From Vulcanimicrobiota bacterium (lineage in GTDB: Bacteria; Vulcanimicrobiota; Vulcanimicrobiia; Vulcanimicrobiales; Vulcanimicrobiaceae), in assembly GCA_013036095.1 (NCBI GenBank), contig JAAXCW010000008.1:62001-126000 (forward strand): 64,000 nucleotides of DNA, given 5' to 3'. Of this stretch, positions 25,369 through 33,095 are shown piece after piece. Numbering within the stretch: position 1 is the stretch's first letter; every line of letters begins with the position of its first letter. Made by a program: the position numbers and the translations under genes. The notes beneath the pieces were generated by a model, which was given only the letters and a program-made list of their open reading frames with translations, searched no databases and was not told where the DNA came from.

Positions 25369-25699
25369 GCGGAGTACGCTGGACGGCCGCGCCGCAAGGC
25401 GAGGAAAGTCCGGGCTTCACTAGGGCAAGGTGCAGGATAACGTCCTGTCGGGGCAACTCGAAGGAAAGTGCCACAGAAACATACCGCCGGTTCGCCGGCA
25501 AGGTTGAAATCGTGAGGTAAGAGCTCACGGAGTTGCGCGGAGACGTGCACTCGGGTAAACCCCACCTGAAGCAAGACGCTCGTCCCCGGCAACGGGGCGG
25601 ATGCCCTCCGAAGAGCATGAGTCGCATGAGGCGCGCGGTAACGCGCGTCCCAGAGAGATGGCCGTCACCCACAGAATCCGGCTTACAGGCGTGCTCCGC
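25369..25699 (+). ncRNA. rnpB: RNase P RNA, bacterial class A
   Basis: The catalytic RNA that removes 5' leaders from tRNA precursors. Helix P1 pairs GCGGAGTACGC (25369-25379) with GCGTGCTCCGC (25689-25699). Conserved core strings are present: GAGGAAAGTCCGGGCTTC near the 5' end, GCCACAGAAACATACCGCC, GGTAAGAGCTCAC, AGAGATGGCCGTC and ACAGAATCCGGCTTACA near the 3' end. The length (331) and the peripheral helices fit type A. Confidence 0.96.
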
Positions 25700-25703
25700 T
25701 CAT

Positions 25704-25752
25704 CCCATGTCGCCCTCGCTTTCGGCATGTTTAATCGCTCGGGCGACATGGG
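25704..25752 (+). repeat. Palindromic element copy A (12-bp stem, conserved 25-base loop)
   Basis: CCCATGTCGCCC (25704-25715) and GGGCGACATGGG (25741-25752) form a perfect 12-base-pair stem. The 25-base loop begins TCGCTTT, contains CGGCA and ends TTAATCGCTC. A second element at 57442-57491 has the same loop with few changes and a stem that differs at four positions, each compensated on the other side. Both copies are followed by ACTCGCT and then by a second copy of part of the right arm (ACATG here). No U-run follows, so it is not an ordinary terminator. It begins 4 bases after rnpB. Confidence 0.75.
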
Positions 25753-25807
25753 ACTCGCTCCACATGTGAAACTAAACGGGGCTTCGAAGGCGTTGTAGCC
25801 AAAGACT

Positions 25808-26215
25808 ATGGCAATGACCGAGCAAAAATTCACTCCGGAAATGACCGTCGACGAAGCATTCAAAACGCACGCCGGGGCGCGCCGCGTTTTTGCGAAATTC
25901 CATTTAGGCGGCTGTTCGAATTGCGCGATTAGCGAGACGCATACGATCGGCGCGATCAGCGAAGATTATGGCATTCCGCTTCCGATGCTCCTGGAGAGCC
26001 TCAACGCGCTGTGGGAACAAGGCGGCCTCTCGGTCGGCGACAAGGTTCGCATTCCCGACGAGATCCGTTCAAAAATCCCACAGTTAGCAGACGTCCCGGA
26101 AGTCGGCGAGATTAAGAGCGTCGAGAGCGGCGCGTATACCGCCGAGTTCGGCGAAGTGCGGCTACAGGGTCTGGCGGAAGATTTTCTGCCGGTGACGGCG
26201 GCCGCGACCGCCTAG
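25808..26215 (+). CDS. DUF1858-domain protein
   Basis: A 135-residue protein. The N-terminal half is a DUF1858 domain: TPEMTVDEAFKTHAGARRVF, then the GGCSNCAISE motif with two cysteines, and IGAISEDYGIPLPMLLESLN. These domains resemble the N-terminal ScdA/RIC iron-sulfur-repair region and may bind a metal or act in redox sensing. The second half (AVGDKVRIP-like strand, IKSVESGAYTAEFGEVRLQG) is beta-rich. It stands alone between the palindromic element and a convergent gene. Confidence 0.75.
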   Translation: MAMTEQKFTPEMTVDEAFKTHAGARRVFAKFHLGGCSNCAISETHTIGAISEDYGIPLPMLLESLNALWEQGGLSVGDKVRIPDEIRSKIPQLADVPEVGEIKSVESGAYTAEFGEVRLQGLAEDFLPVTAAATA

Positions 26216-26219
26216 CGGC

Positions 26220-26615
26220 CTAGAGCGGACGCCGCGACGAGTAGCCCTCGTCCATGGCATGCCAGTACGCGATTTCGCGTTCGCCCGCTTTCCAGCAGAG
26301 ATAGACTGCCCGCCCCTCGCGCATCGACGGAAAGTCGAGCAGCCCGAGGTCCACATCTTTGAGCAGGCAGCCGTAAGCCTCGATGCGGTTGATGATCCGC
26401 ACGATCTCGGCCTTTTGTTCGCTGAACCGGCTTGGCACAAACGGAGATCGCGGGATAGCCATGCGTATCGGCGGTGACGGTTCGACGCCGCGAAGCGCGG
26501 TTTGGGTTTCGAGCAGTTTGATCGCCAGGTCGCGCCGCTTCTGCCATAGCTCCTCTACCAAAGGGGCGACCTTCGGGATGAGGGCGTTGGCCTTTTCGGG
26601 CGAAAACAGTTTCAT
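26220..26615 (-). CDS. DUF2203-domain protein
   Basis: A 131-residue protein that matches the DUF2203 pattern: LFSPEKANALIPKVAPLVEE at the start, a helix pair with EIVRIINRIEAYGCLLKDVD, then GLLDFPSMREGRAVYLCWKA and IAYWHAMDEGYSSRRPL at the end. The family is common in Firmicutes and related phyla and has no known activity. The ATG at 26615 starts the domain; the open frame upstream overlaps a + strand gene. It is divergent from the RapZ-like gene by 51 bases. Confidence 0.83.
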   Translation of the reverse strand: MKLFSPEKANALIPKVAPLVEELWQKRRDLAIKLLETQTALRGVEPSPPIRMAIPRSPFVPSRFSEQKAEIVRIINRIEAYGCLLKDVDLGLLDFPSMREGRAVYLCWKAGEREIAYWHAMDEGYSSRRPL

Positions 26616-26666
26616 GCAGATCAAACGCTCCGGCGAATTCTTATGGTTCTTCCCCAGGGAAGCGGC

Positions 26667-27056
26667 ATGAGCATCCTCGCGCGGGTGCTGGACATAGAGA
26701 TTGTCGCCTTTGGGTTCAAGCACGGCGTCCCGGGCGACCTCGACCTGCTCTTTGACGTGCGGTTCTTGCGCAACCCCAACTACGAACCCGGACTGGAAGA
26801 TCTGACCGGCTTCGATCCGGCGGTGGCCGCTCACGTCGAAGAAGACCCGTCCACGGCGCCGTTCTTGGAACGGCTCTTCGGCCTTATGGACTTTTTAGTA
26901 CCGCGTTACGCCGAAGATCGCCGCGTTTTAAAAATCGGCGTCGGATGCACGGGCGGACGGCACCGCTCCGTGTATGTCGCGCGCCGTCTTTGCGATCACT
27001 TGGAGTCCGCGGAAAACGTGCGCGTAGAACTACAAGCGCGGGACGCCGGAAAATGA
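26667..27056 (+). CDS. Stand-alone RapZ C-terminal-domain protein
   Basis: A 129-residue protein equivalent to only the C-terminal half of RapZ/YvcJ: FGFKHGVPGDLDLLFDVRFL, NPNYEPGLEDLTG, and the nucleotide/metabolite-binding GVGCTGGRHRSVYVARRL. Normal RapZ is about 285 residues with an N-terminal P-loop kinase-like domain, which is missing and is not elsewhere in this window. AGGGA sits 8 bases before the ATG at 26667. Next to yvcK, as in Firmicutes yvcJ-yvcK, and overlapping it by 4 bases, so the identification is firm despite the truncation. Confidence 0.88.
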   Translation: MSILARVLDIEIVAFGFKHGVPGDLDLLFDVRFLRNPNYEPGLEDLTGFDPAVAAHVEEDPSTAPFLERLFGLMDFLVPRYAEDRRVLKIGVGCTGGRHRSVYVARRLCDHLESAENVRVELQARDAGK

Positions 27057-28408
27057 AGTCGCGCCGCTTGCAATCGATCCCGCCCGTGCTGCGCTGGGCG
27101 TATCCGGGTTTGGGCGTGAAACGCTGGCTGGTTGTCGTGATCTTTGGCATTCTTCTGCTCGTCAACGGCGTGGACCGGTACTTGGTCGCCGAAGGCGCAG
27201 GCGTCAATGCCAACGAGTGGATCGACAGTTTCGTATCGGATTATTTTTCGCCGTCCAACCTGGCCTGGATTTTTGCTCTGCTGGGCATCGCGCTGATCTT
27301 CCTCGGCATCAGACAGTGGCTGATCGCCATCTTGCGCGCGAGCGCGACCGGCGCGGGCCGGGACAATATCATCGACAGCCTCATGGAGATGCGCCTGCGG
27401 CAAGGATATAAAATCGTTGCAATCGGAGGAGGCACCGGACTTTCGACGCTGCTGCGCGGCTTGAAACGCAAGACCAGTAACCTTACGGCCGTCGTCACCG
27501 TCAGCGACGACGGCGGAAGCTCGGGACGCTTGCAAAAAGAGCTCGGAGTTCTTCCGCCAGGCGACGTGCGCAACTGCTTGGTCGCGCTCGCGGACGACGA
27601 GGCGATGGTCACCGATCTTTTCAAATACCGCTTCAGCGAAGGCGAGGGCTTGAGCGGCCATTCCTTCGGCAACTTGTTTCTCGCCGCCATGAGCGGCATC
27701 ACCGGAAATTTCGACAAAGCGATCAAAGAATCGAGCCGCGTTCTGAACATCAAAGGACGCGTCTTGCCCTCGACGCTCGGCATCGTCCGCTTGTGCGCGC
27801 GTTTGGAAGACGGCACGGTCGTCGAGGGAGAATCGAACATCTCCAACTCCGGTCAGCGCATCAAACAGGTTTTTTTCGATCCGCCTTACGCAGCGCCGCT
27901 GGCCGAAGTCATTACGGCGATCGCCGAAGCCGACGCGATCGTCCTGGGACCGGGAAGTTTGTTTACGTCGATCATCCCTAACGTCTTGGTCGACCGCATC
28001 GCCCGGGAAATAGCGGCGTCGCCGGCGGTCAAGATATACGTCTGCAACGTGATGACGCAGCCCGGTGAAACCGACGGGATGACCGCCAGCGATCATGTCG
28101 AGGCGCTGATCGAAAATGCCGGCATAAAAATCTGCGATTACGCGATCGTCAACGACGAACCGCCGTCGAAGTTACGCGAAGCTTATGCGAGAGAGGGCCA
28201 GATACCGGTGACGGCTGACGTCGATCGCATTCGCGAGTTAGGCGTTACGCCGGCTCGCGCGCAAATGATCAGTGAAACCGTCAACGTGCGCCACGACCCG
28301 GAAAAGCTTGGAGAACAGGTGCTGGGCGTGATCGACCGCGCGGTCGCGCAGCGCGCGTCCTACGTCAAACCCGCGCAAGTGTACGGACGCTCGAACTCGC
28401 CGGCTTAG
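27053..28408 (+). CDS. yvcK: YvcK/CofD-like gluconeogenesis factor, membrane-anchored
   Basis: A 451-residue protein. Residues about 20-100 contain two transmembrane helices (WLVVVIFGILLLVNGVD, and LAWIFALLGIALIFLGIRQW). The rest is the CofD/YvcK fold with the nucleotide-sugar loop GGGTGLSTLLRGLKRK, VSDDGGSSGRL, PGDVRNCLVALADDE and LGPGSLFTSIIPNVLV. YvcK binds UDP-sugars and is needed for growth on gluconeogenic carbon and for normal wall synthesis. It starts in the RapZ-like stop (ATGA). whiA, the usual third gene, is absent. The 3' end overlaps a convergent gene by 44 bases. Confidence 0.93.
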   Translation: MKSRRLQSIPPVLRWAYPGLGVKRWLVVVIFGILLLVNGVDRYLVAEGAGVNANEWIDSFVSDYFSPSNLAWIFALLGIALIFLGIRQWLIAILRASATGAGRDNIIDSLMEMRLRQGYKIVAIGGGTGLSTLLRGLKRKTSNLTAVVTVSDDGGSSGRLQKELGVLPPGDVRNCLVALADDEAMVTDLFKYRFSEGEGLSGHSFGNLFLAAMSGITGNFDKAIKESSRVLNIKGRVLPSTLGIVRLCARLEDGTVVEGESNISNSGQRIKQVFFDPPYAAPLAEVITAIAEADAIVLGPGSLFTSIIPNVLVDRIAREIAASPAVKIYVCNVMTQPGETDGMTASDHVEALIENAGIKICDYAIVNDEPPSKLREAYAREGQIPVTADVDRIRELGVTPARAQMISETVNVRHDPEKLGEQVLGVIDRAVAQRASYVKPAQVYGRSNSPA

Positions 28409-28742
28409 GCGGCGCCTTCGTCAGGCTGACCGACAAGAGAAGCGGTTTGTCGGGCTCGAGGCGCGCCGGCGCGCTATAATCCTTGTAGCCGGGTGCCGTA
28501 ACGACGACGTCCATGTCGCCGGCCGGTACTTGCGCGAAGGCAAATTTTCCCTGCGAGTCGGTCGTCGCCGTCAGCACGGTATCGATGGTCACGGTAGCGC
28601 CGGCGACGGGCTGATTTGTTGCCGCGTCGATCACGACGCCCTGTACGGCGTTGTAAGTACCGCCCGGCGGGAGAGCGCTGTCGTTACACGCTGTCAGCGC
28701 GATAACTGCGAAAACGGCGCCCAAAAGTCGTGCACGCGTCAT
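28365..28742 (-). CDS. Lipoprotein with carboxypeptidase-regulatory-like (Ig) domain
   Basis: A 125-residue lipoprotein: signal peptide with a lipobox ending LTAC (cysteine at 19), then one beta-sandwich domain of the CarboxypepD_reg type (VQGVVIDAATNQPVAGATVT, DSQGKFAFAQVPAGDMDVVV, GYKDYSAPARLEPDKPLLL). Such domains support surface proteins or act as small binding modules. It is anchored to the membrane. Overlaps the 3' end of yvcK on the opposite strand. Confidence 0.8.
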   Translation of the reverse strand: MTRARLLGAVFAVIALTACNDSALPPGGTYNAVQGVVIDAATNQPVAGATVTIDTVLTATTDSQGKFAFAQVPAGDMDVVVTAPGYKDYSAPARLEPDKPLLLSVSLTKAPPKPASSSVRTLARV

Positions 28743-28858
28743 GGTGGCTCCCTTCTTCTTTTAGTATACGGCCGGCACCCGGTAAAAAGTATGAAGCGGA
28801 GGGCCACGCCGCGGGTGCGCGGAAGCCGATTTCTCCTCAACGACTCTGGAGGTTTCCC

Positions 28859-30259
28859 TTGGCGACCATAGCCACGGACCGGCGCGCGGGCATGCGTTAT
28901 TACGACGACGCTCTGCAAGCCATTGGCAGAACGCCGCTCATTCGCCTCAACAAGGTAACCGGCGGCGCGCAGTGCCTGATGCTGGCAAAGGTCGAGTACA
29001 TGAACCCGGGTGGGAGCGTGAAAGATCGCCCCGCACTGACGATGCTGGAAGCCGCCGAGAAGGCTGGTCTGCTCAAACCCGGTGGAACGATCGTCGAACC
29101 TACCAGCGGGAATACCGGTTCCGGACTTGCGATGGCGGCTGCCATTCGCGGCTACCGCTGCATCTTGGTCATGCCGGATAAGATGTCCAAAGAAAAGGTT
29201 GACCTCTTGCGCGCGTACGGCGCCGAGGTCGTCGTTACGCCGACGAACGTGCCGAACGAATCGCCCGAATCCTATTACGGCGTCGCGAACCGGCTCGCGT
29301 CGGAGATCGCGGGCGCGTTTCAGCCGAATCAATTTCACAATCTCCACAATCCCGAAGCGCATTACCGCACGACCGGGCCCGAGATTTGGGAAGCGACTGG
29401 CGGACAGATCACGCACCTGGTGGCAGGCATCGGAACCGGCGGGACGATATCGGGCACCGCCCGCTACCTCAAAGAGCAAAATCCTAAGATTCATGTGGTC
29501 GGCGCCGACCCGGAAGGTTCGATCTATTCGGGCGACACGCCGAAATCGTTTGCCGTCGAGGGCATCGGGATGAACTATTTGCCCGAAACCGTGGATCTGA
29601 AAGTCATCGACGAGGTCGTGCGCGTCTCCGATCGCGAGTCGTTTCTGATGGCCCGGCGCATAACGCGCGAAGAAGGTTTGCTGGTCGGCGGATCGTCAGG
29701 CACCGCGGCATCGGCTGCCGTGAAGCTCGCGGCTACGCTGCCCAAAGATGCCGTACTCGTCGTTATTTTCCCCGATTCAGGACGCGGCTACATGTCGAAG
29801 ATCTTTAACGACGAGTGGATGATTGCCAATGGATTCTTGGCCGAAGGCAAACGGCGCGCGACGGTCGGCGACGTGCTGCGCAGCAAACGTCCGCTGCCGC
29901 CCATGATCACGGTCAAAGACACCGACGTCGTCAAAGACGCCCTTGATTTGCTTCGTCAGTACGAAATATCGCAGATTCCGGTCATGCGCGACCACGAGCA
30001 GATCGGCAGCATCAACGACGTGGCGGTCATGCAAGCCGTCTTCGATCGATCCGACATCATCCATAAGCCGGTCAGCGAGGTGATGGGCAGCCCGTTTCCC
30101 GTGCTCGATCAGAGCGAAGCGATCGAATTAGCCTACAAACTTTTGACGCTGGCCAACCACGCCGTTGTCGTGACCGACGACAGCGATCCGATCGGCGTGC
30201 TGACGCGGCAAGACATTATCAGTTATCTTTCAACCTCGTCCGAGCCGGTGAAGCATTAA
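28859..30259 (+). CDS. cbs: Cystathionine beta-synthase
   Basis: A 466-residue protein: a PLP-dependent OASS/CBS-type domain (IGRTPLIRLNKVT, the PLP lysine in NPGGSVKDRPALT, TSGNTGSGLAMAA, GTGGTISGTARYL) followed by a C-terminal pair of CBS domains (QYEISQIPVMRDHEQIGSIN and the second repeat). It joins serine and homocysteine to cystathionine. The start is TTG at 28859, 6 bases after GGAGG; the ATG at 28892 begins the conserved part. It is followed 3 bases later by the gamma-lyase/synthase gene, so the pair makes cysteine by reverse transsulfuration. Confidence 0.93.
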   Translation: MATIATDRRAGMRYYDDALQAIGRTPLIRLNKVTGGAQCLMLAKVEYMNPGGSVKDRPALTMLEAAEKAGLLKPGGTIVEPTSGNTGSGLAMAAAIRGYRCILVMPDKMSKEKVDLLRAYGAEVVVTPTNVPNESPESYYGVANRLASEIAGAFQPNQFHNLHNPEAHYRTTGPEIWEATGGQITHLVAGIGTGGTISGTARYLKEQNPKIHVVGADPEGSIYSGDTPKSFAVEGIGMNYLPETVDLKVIDEVVRVSDRESFLMARRITREEGLLVGGSSGTAASAAVKLAATLPKDAVLVVIFPDSGRGYMSKIFNDEWMIANGFLAEGKRRATVGDVLRSKRPLPPMITVKDTDVVKDALDLLRQYEISQIPVMRDHEQIGSINDVAVMQAVFDRSDIIHKPVSEVMGSPFPVLDQSEAIELAYKLLTLANHAVVVTDDSDPIGVLTRQDIISYLSTSSEPVKH

Positions 30260-30262
30260 GCC

Positions 30263-31420
30263 ATGAAATTCAGCACGAAAGCGATTCACGCCGGGCAAGG
30301 CGCCGATCCCACGACCGGCGCGACGATTGTTCCAATCTACCAAACGTCCACCTACACGCAAGAAGCCGTCGGGGTCCACAAAGGATTCGATTACAGCCGC
30401 ACCGCCAATCCCACGCGGCGTGCGCTGGAAACCCAGCTTGCCGCGCTTGAAAACGCGCGCTTCGGCTGCGCCTTCTCCAGCGGCGTGGCAGCGGCCGCAG
30501 CAGTTGTCGGCATGCTCTCGTCGGGCGACCACGTGATCGTCTCCGACGATCTGTACGGCGGCACGTACCGGTTATTTTCGAACGTGTTCGGACGGTACGG
30601 ATGGCAATTCACCTACATGGACATGACGGATCCCGAGGCCGTCCGCAAAACACTTCGCCCCAGCACCAAAATGATCTGGATCGAAACGCCCACGAACCCC
30701 ATGTTGACGCTCGTGGACATTCGCGCCATCGCAGACGCGGCACCCGATCTCATCATTGCCGTCGATAACACCTTTGCCACGCCGTATTTCCAACAGCCGC
30801 TCGAGCTCGGCGCCGACGTTGTGGTTCACTCAACGACCAAATATATCGGCGGACACAGCGACGTCGTAGGCGGCGCCGCGATCACCGATGACAAGGACCT
30901 GTACGAAGCGATCAAATTTCAGCAAAACTCAGCCGGCGGCGTTCCCGGTCCGCACGACGCCTGGTTGACCATGCGCGGAGCCAAAACCCTGGCGCTGCGT
31001 ATGCGCGAGCATGCGAAGAACGCGCTGGCTGTGGCGGAGTTCTTGTCGGCGCGGCCCGACGTTGATCGCGTGTATTATCCAGGGCTGACATCGCATCCGC
31101 AGCACGAGCTCGCGAAGCGTCAAATGACCGGGTTCGGCGGAATGGTTTCGTTCACGCTCAAAGGCGACGACAGCCGCGCGCTGGCGTTTGCCAATACGCT
31201 CAAATATTTTAGTCTTGCTGAAAGCTTGGGCGGCGTTGAATCACTCATTTGCCATCCCGCGCGCATGACGCACGGCTCCATTCCTAAGGAAGAGCGCGAG
31301 CGGCGAGGCCTGACGGATCGGCTGTTGAGATTGTCGGTAGGAATCGAAGACGTTGACGACCTGATCGGCGACCTGCAAAGCGCGTTAGACGCGCAGCAGC
31401 CTGCGACGAGTCTGGCTTAG
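30263..31420 (+). CDS. Cystathionine gamma-lyase/synthase (PLP Cys/Met metabolism enzyme)
   Basis: A 385-residue Cys/Met metabolism enzyme of the gamma family. Clear motifs are IVPIYQTSTYTQ, YSRTANPTRRALE, SSGVAAAAAVV, IDN-type NPMLTLVDIR, the PLP lysine in HSTTKYIGGHSDVVGG and GGVESLICHPARMTH near the C terminus. With the cystathionine beta-synthase directly upstream, the gamma-lyase reaction (cystathionine to cysteine) is most likely; synthase activity is possible. The 3' end overlaps a convergent gene by 4 bases. Confidence 0.9.
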   Translation: MKFSTKAIHAGQGADPTTGATIVPIYQTSTYTQEAVGVHKGFDYSRTANPTRRALETQLAALENARFGCAFSSGVAAAAAVVGMLSSGDHVIVSDDLYGGTYRLFSNVFGRYGWQFTYMDMTDPEAVRKTLRPSTKMIWIETPTNPMLTLVDIRAIADAAPDLIIAVDNTFATPYFQQPLELGADVVVHSTTKYIGGHSDVVGGAAITDDKDLYEAIKFQQNSAGGVPGPHDAWLTMRGAKTLALRMREHAKNALAVAEFLSARPDVDRVYYPGLTSHPQHELAKRQMTGFGGMVSFTLKGDDSRALAFANTLKYFSLAESLGGVESLICHPARMTHGSIPKEERERRGLTDRLLRLSVGIEDVDDLIGDLQSALDAQQPATSLA

Positions 31421-32004
31421 AGGCGGTTTTTCGGATATTCGACGCCGGCGGCGTTTGCCAGCGCCTTTTTTGCCATCGGCTCGTCGAGCACGCCATAAAG
31501 TCCGGTAATGGCCAGGAGCACGCCGCGCGTGCCGTCGATCCACACGTAATCGAAACGTTTCATTGTGTCGAAGCCCGACCCGATGCTGAGCTCTTGCCAG
31601 TATGCGGGCATCCCGTTGACGAGTTTGGTCTGTTCGTGTTTTTTAAAAAATACGCTGTCGGCCTTGTCCCGGATTTCATTTTCCGAAAGCATCTCGTAGC
31701 CATCGAGAGTTCCGTCGTGATTTTCCATCGTGATCGTGATCGTCAGCTGTTCGCGCTTGCCGGGATTGGCGACCCATGCGGCCATGACTGAGGGCTGATC
31801 GAACCGGGCGGGGTCGTGCGGCGCCAGCGGCACGCGGAAAAATCCGGCTGGAGCCGTGAACGACATTGCCGGATCGGTATACACATTCGGAACGGGAGCC
31901 GGCGACGCAGCCGGCGTGGCTTGCGCATACTGCGCGAGCGTTTGCACCGGCGCAAGTGCAAAGCACGTCAAGCATAACGCTAAAACAAAAGCCAGGCGGT
32001 TCAC
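31417..32004 (-). CDS. Exported hypothetical protein
   Basis: A 195-residue protein with a signal peptide (MNRLAFVLALCLTCFALAPV, cleavage near TLAQYA) and a proline-rich linker. The mature domain (NVYTDPAMSFTAPAGFFRVP, then REQLTITITMENHDG, VNGMPAYWQELSIGSGF, RFDYVWIDGTRGVLLAITGLYG) is a beta-sheet-rich fold of the kind seen in exported proteins of unknown function. It follows the esterase gene with a 4-base overlap, so the two are probably one transcript. Confidence 0.65.
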   Translation of the reverse strand: MNRLAFVLALCLTCFALAPVQTLAQYAQATPAASPAPVPNVYTDPAMSFTAPAGFFRVPLAPHDPARFDQPSVMAAWVANPGKREQLTITITMENHDGTLDGYEMLSENEIRDKADSVFFKKHEQTKLVNGMPAYWQELSIGSGFDTMKRFDYVWIDGTRGVLLAITGLYGVLDEPMAKKALANAAGVEYPKNRL

Positions 32005-33044
32005 TGCGACTCCAAAACTCCGGCTAGCGCCGGCATCGAGATTTCGTAACGGTATCCCACATTTCGATGATCGTCATCGAACTCTTCGTGGCGCACCTCA
32101 AGACCGAGTTCGCGCATGCGCGACGCCGTAACACGTGCGCCGATGTCCAGCCCGTACTCGTCCTTGCGGCCGCAATCAAGGTAACGCAAGCGCAACCTCG
32201 CCAGTTCCGCTTTCTTCTGCAGGCACATCCGGGCCGGATCGAACTGCAGCCAGCGATCGAACACGGCGCAGTTGAGCTCGCCCGTTTTGCGCTCTATGGG
32301 CAGGTCGAGATCGAACGCTTTCGCGCTGCGCGGCGAGTATGCCGCCGCATACGCAAGCATTTCCATCGTTGAGTACTCCGCCGGCTGCCGTTTGTGTAAT
32401 CCTTCGAAATGAGCGACGAACGCTTCGATATTCCAGTCGTGTTTTTCAAGCGTCCGGGCTACATCCGGAAACGCCCTGGGGTGGGCGTATTCGAAATACG
32501 AGTCGCCGCTGTGCGACGCAAAAGCCGCAAAGGTTCCCGGGTACTGCATCGTGAGATAGAGCGCGCCGAAACCGCCCGATGATTTCCCAAGAACCGCACG
32601 GCCGCCTTCCGCGGCAATCGTTCTATACGTAGCATCAACGTGTTCGACGACGTCGCGAACCGTGTACGCCGCGTAGCCTCCGTTGTGGATCGAGTCAACG
32701 TATTGCGATCCGCCAAGCCGCGTAAAACCGTCGACGATCACCAAAATCGCCGGCGTCATCTTTTTCGCGCTAACCAGCCGGTCAATCCACTGTACCGCGT
32801 TCGTTTCCCACGGCCGCGCGCTCAGCACCGCGGCCGCGTCCCCGGTATATCCGTGCAAGCAATAGAGCACGGGATAACGCCGCGAACCTTGCGGATCGTA
32901 CCCGGGCGGCACATATGCAGCTACCGGGCGAACCGAAGGGTCGCCGAGCGGATTATCTTTGAGCGCCTGACTCTCGATAAACCCGATGCAAAGGTCACCC
33001 TCCAGGCGCAAGAGGCGCGAAAGCGGCGATTTCGTTTCGCTCAT
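32001..33044 (-). CDS. Esterase of the alpha/beta-hydrolase (EstD/antigen 85-like) family
   Basis: A 347-residue putative esterase: VLYCLHGYTGD near the N terminus, the nucleophile elbow VLGKSSGGFGALYL (the serine in GKSSGG), ILVIVDGFTRLGGSQY and a C-terminal FDDDHRNVGYRY with the catalytic histidine. The family covers feruloyl/S-formylglutathione esterases and mycolyltransferases; the substrate is unknown. No signal peptide is visible. The ATG at 33044 is preferred over the upstream codon at 33083. Its start lies 51 bases from the divergent permease-glycosidase gene. Confidence 0.8.
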   Translation of the reverse strand: MSETKSPLSRLLRLEGDLCIGFIESQALKDNPLGDPSVRPVAAYVPPGYDPQGSRRYPVLYCLHGYTGDAAAVLSARPWETNAVQWIDRLVSAKKMTPAILVIVDGFTRLGGSQYVDSIHNGGYAAYTVRDVVEHVDATYRTIAAEGGRAVLGKSSGGFGALYLTMQYPGTFAAFASHSGDSYFEYAHPRAFPDVARTLEKHDWNIEAFVAHFEGLHKRQPAEYSTMEMLAYAAAYSPRSAKAFDLDLPIERKTGELNCAVFDRWLQFDPARMCLQKKAELARLRLRYLDCGRKDEYGLDIGARVTASRMRELGLEVRHEEFDDDHRNVGYRYEISMPALAGVLESQ

Positions 33045-33095
33045 GCGCGCGATTTCGCCGCCAGGTCCGTCACTCACTACCACGAAGGTCGGCGC

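Noticed and set aside
25086..25520. 144-codon frame across the two tRNA-Ala genes and rnpB
   Set aside because: It translates tRNA and RNase P RNA sequence; such frames are spurious.
26996..28096. 366-codon frame antisense to yvcK
   Set aside because: Mirror frame of a well-supported conserved gene; no signature.
28743..28858. Possible SAM-type riboswitch before the cystathionine beta-synthase gene
   Set aside because: I looked for the conserved core of known SAM and SAH riboswitches and did not find it; only a weak hairpin near the ribosome site is visible.
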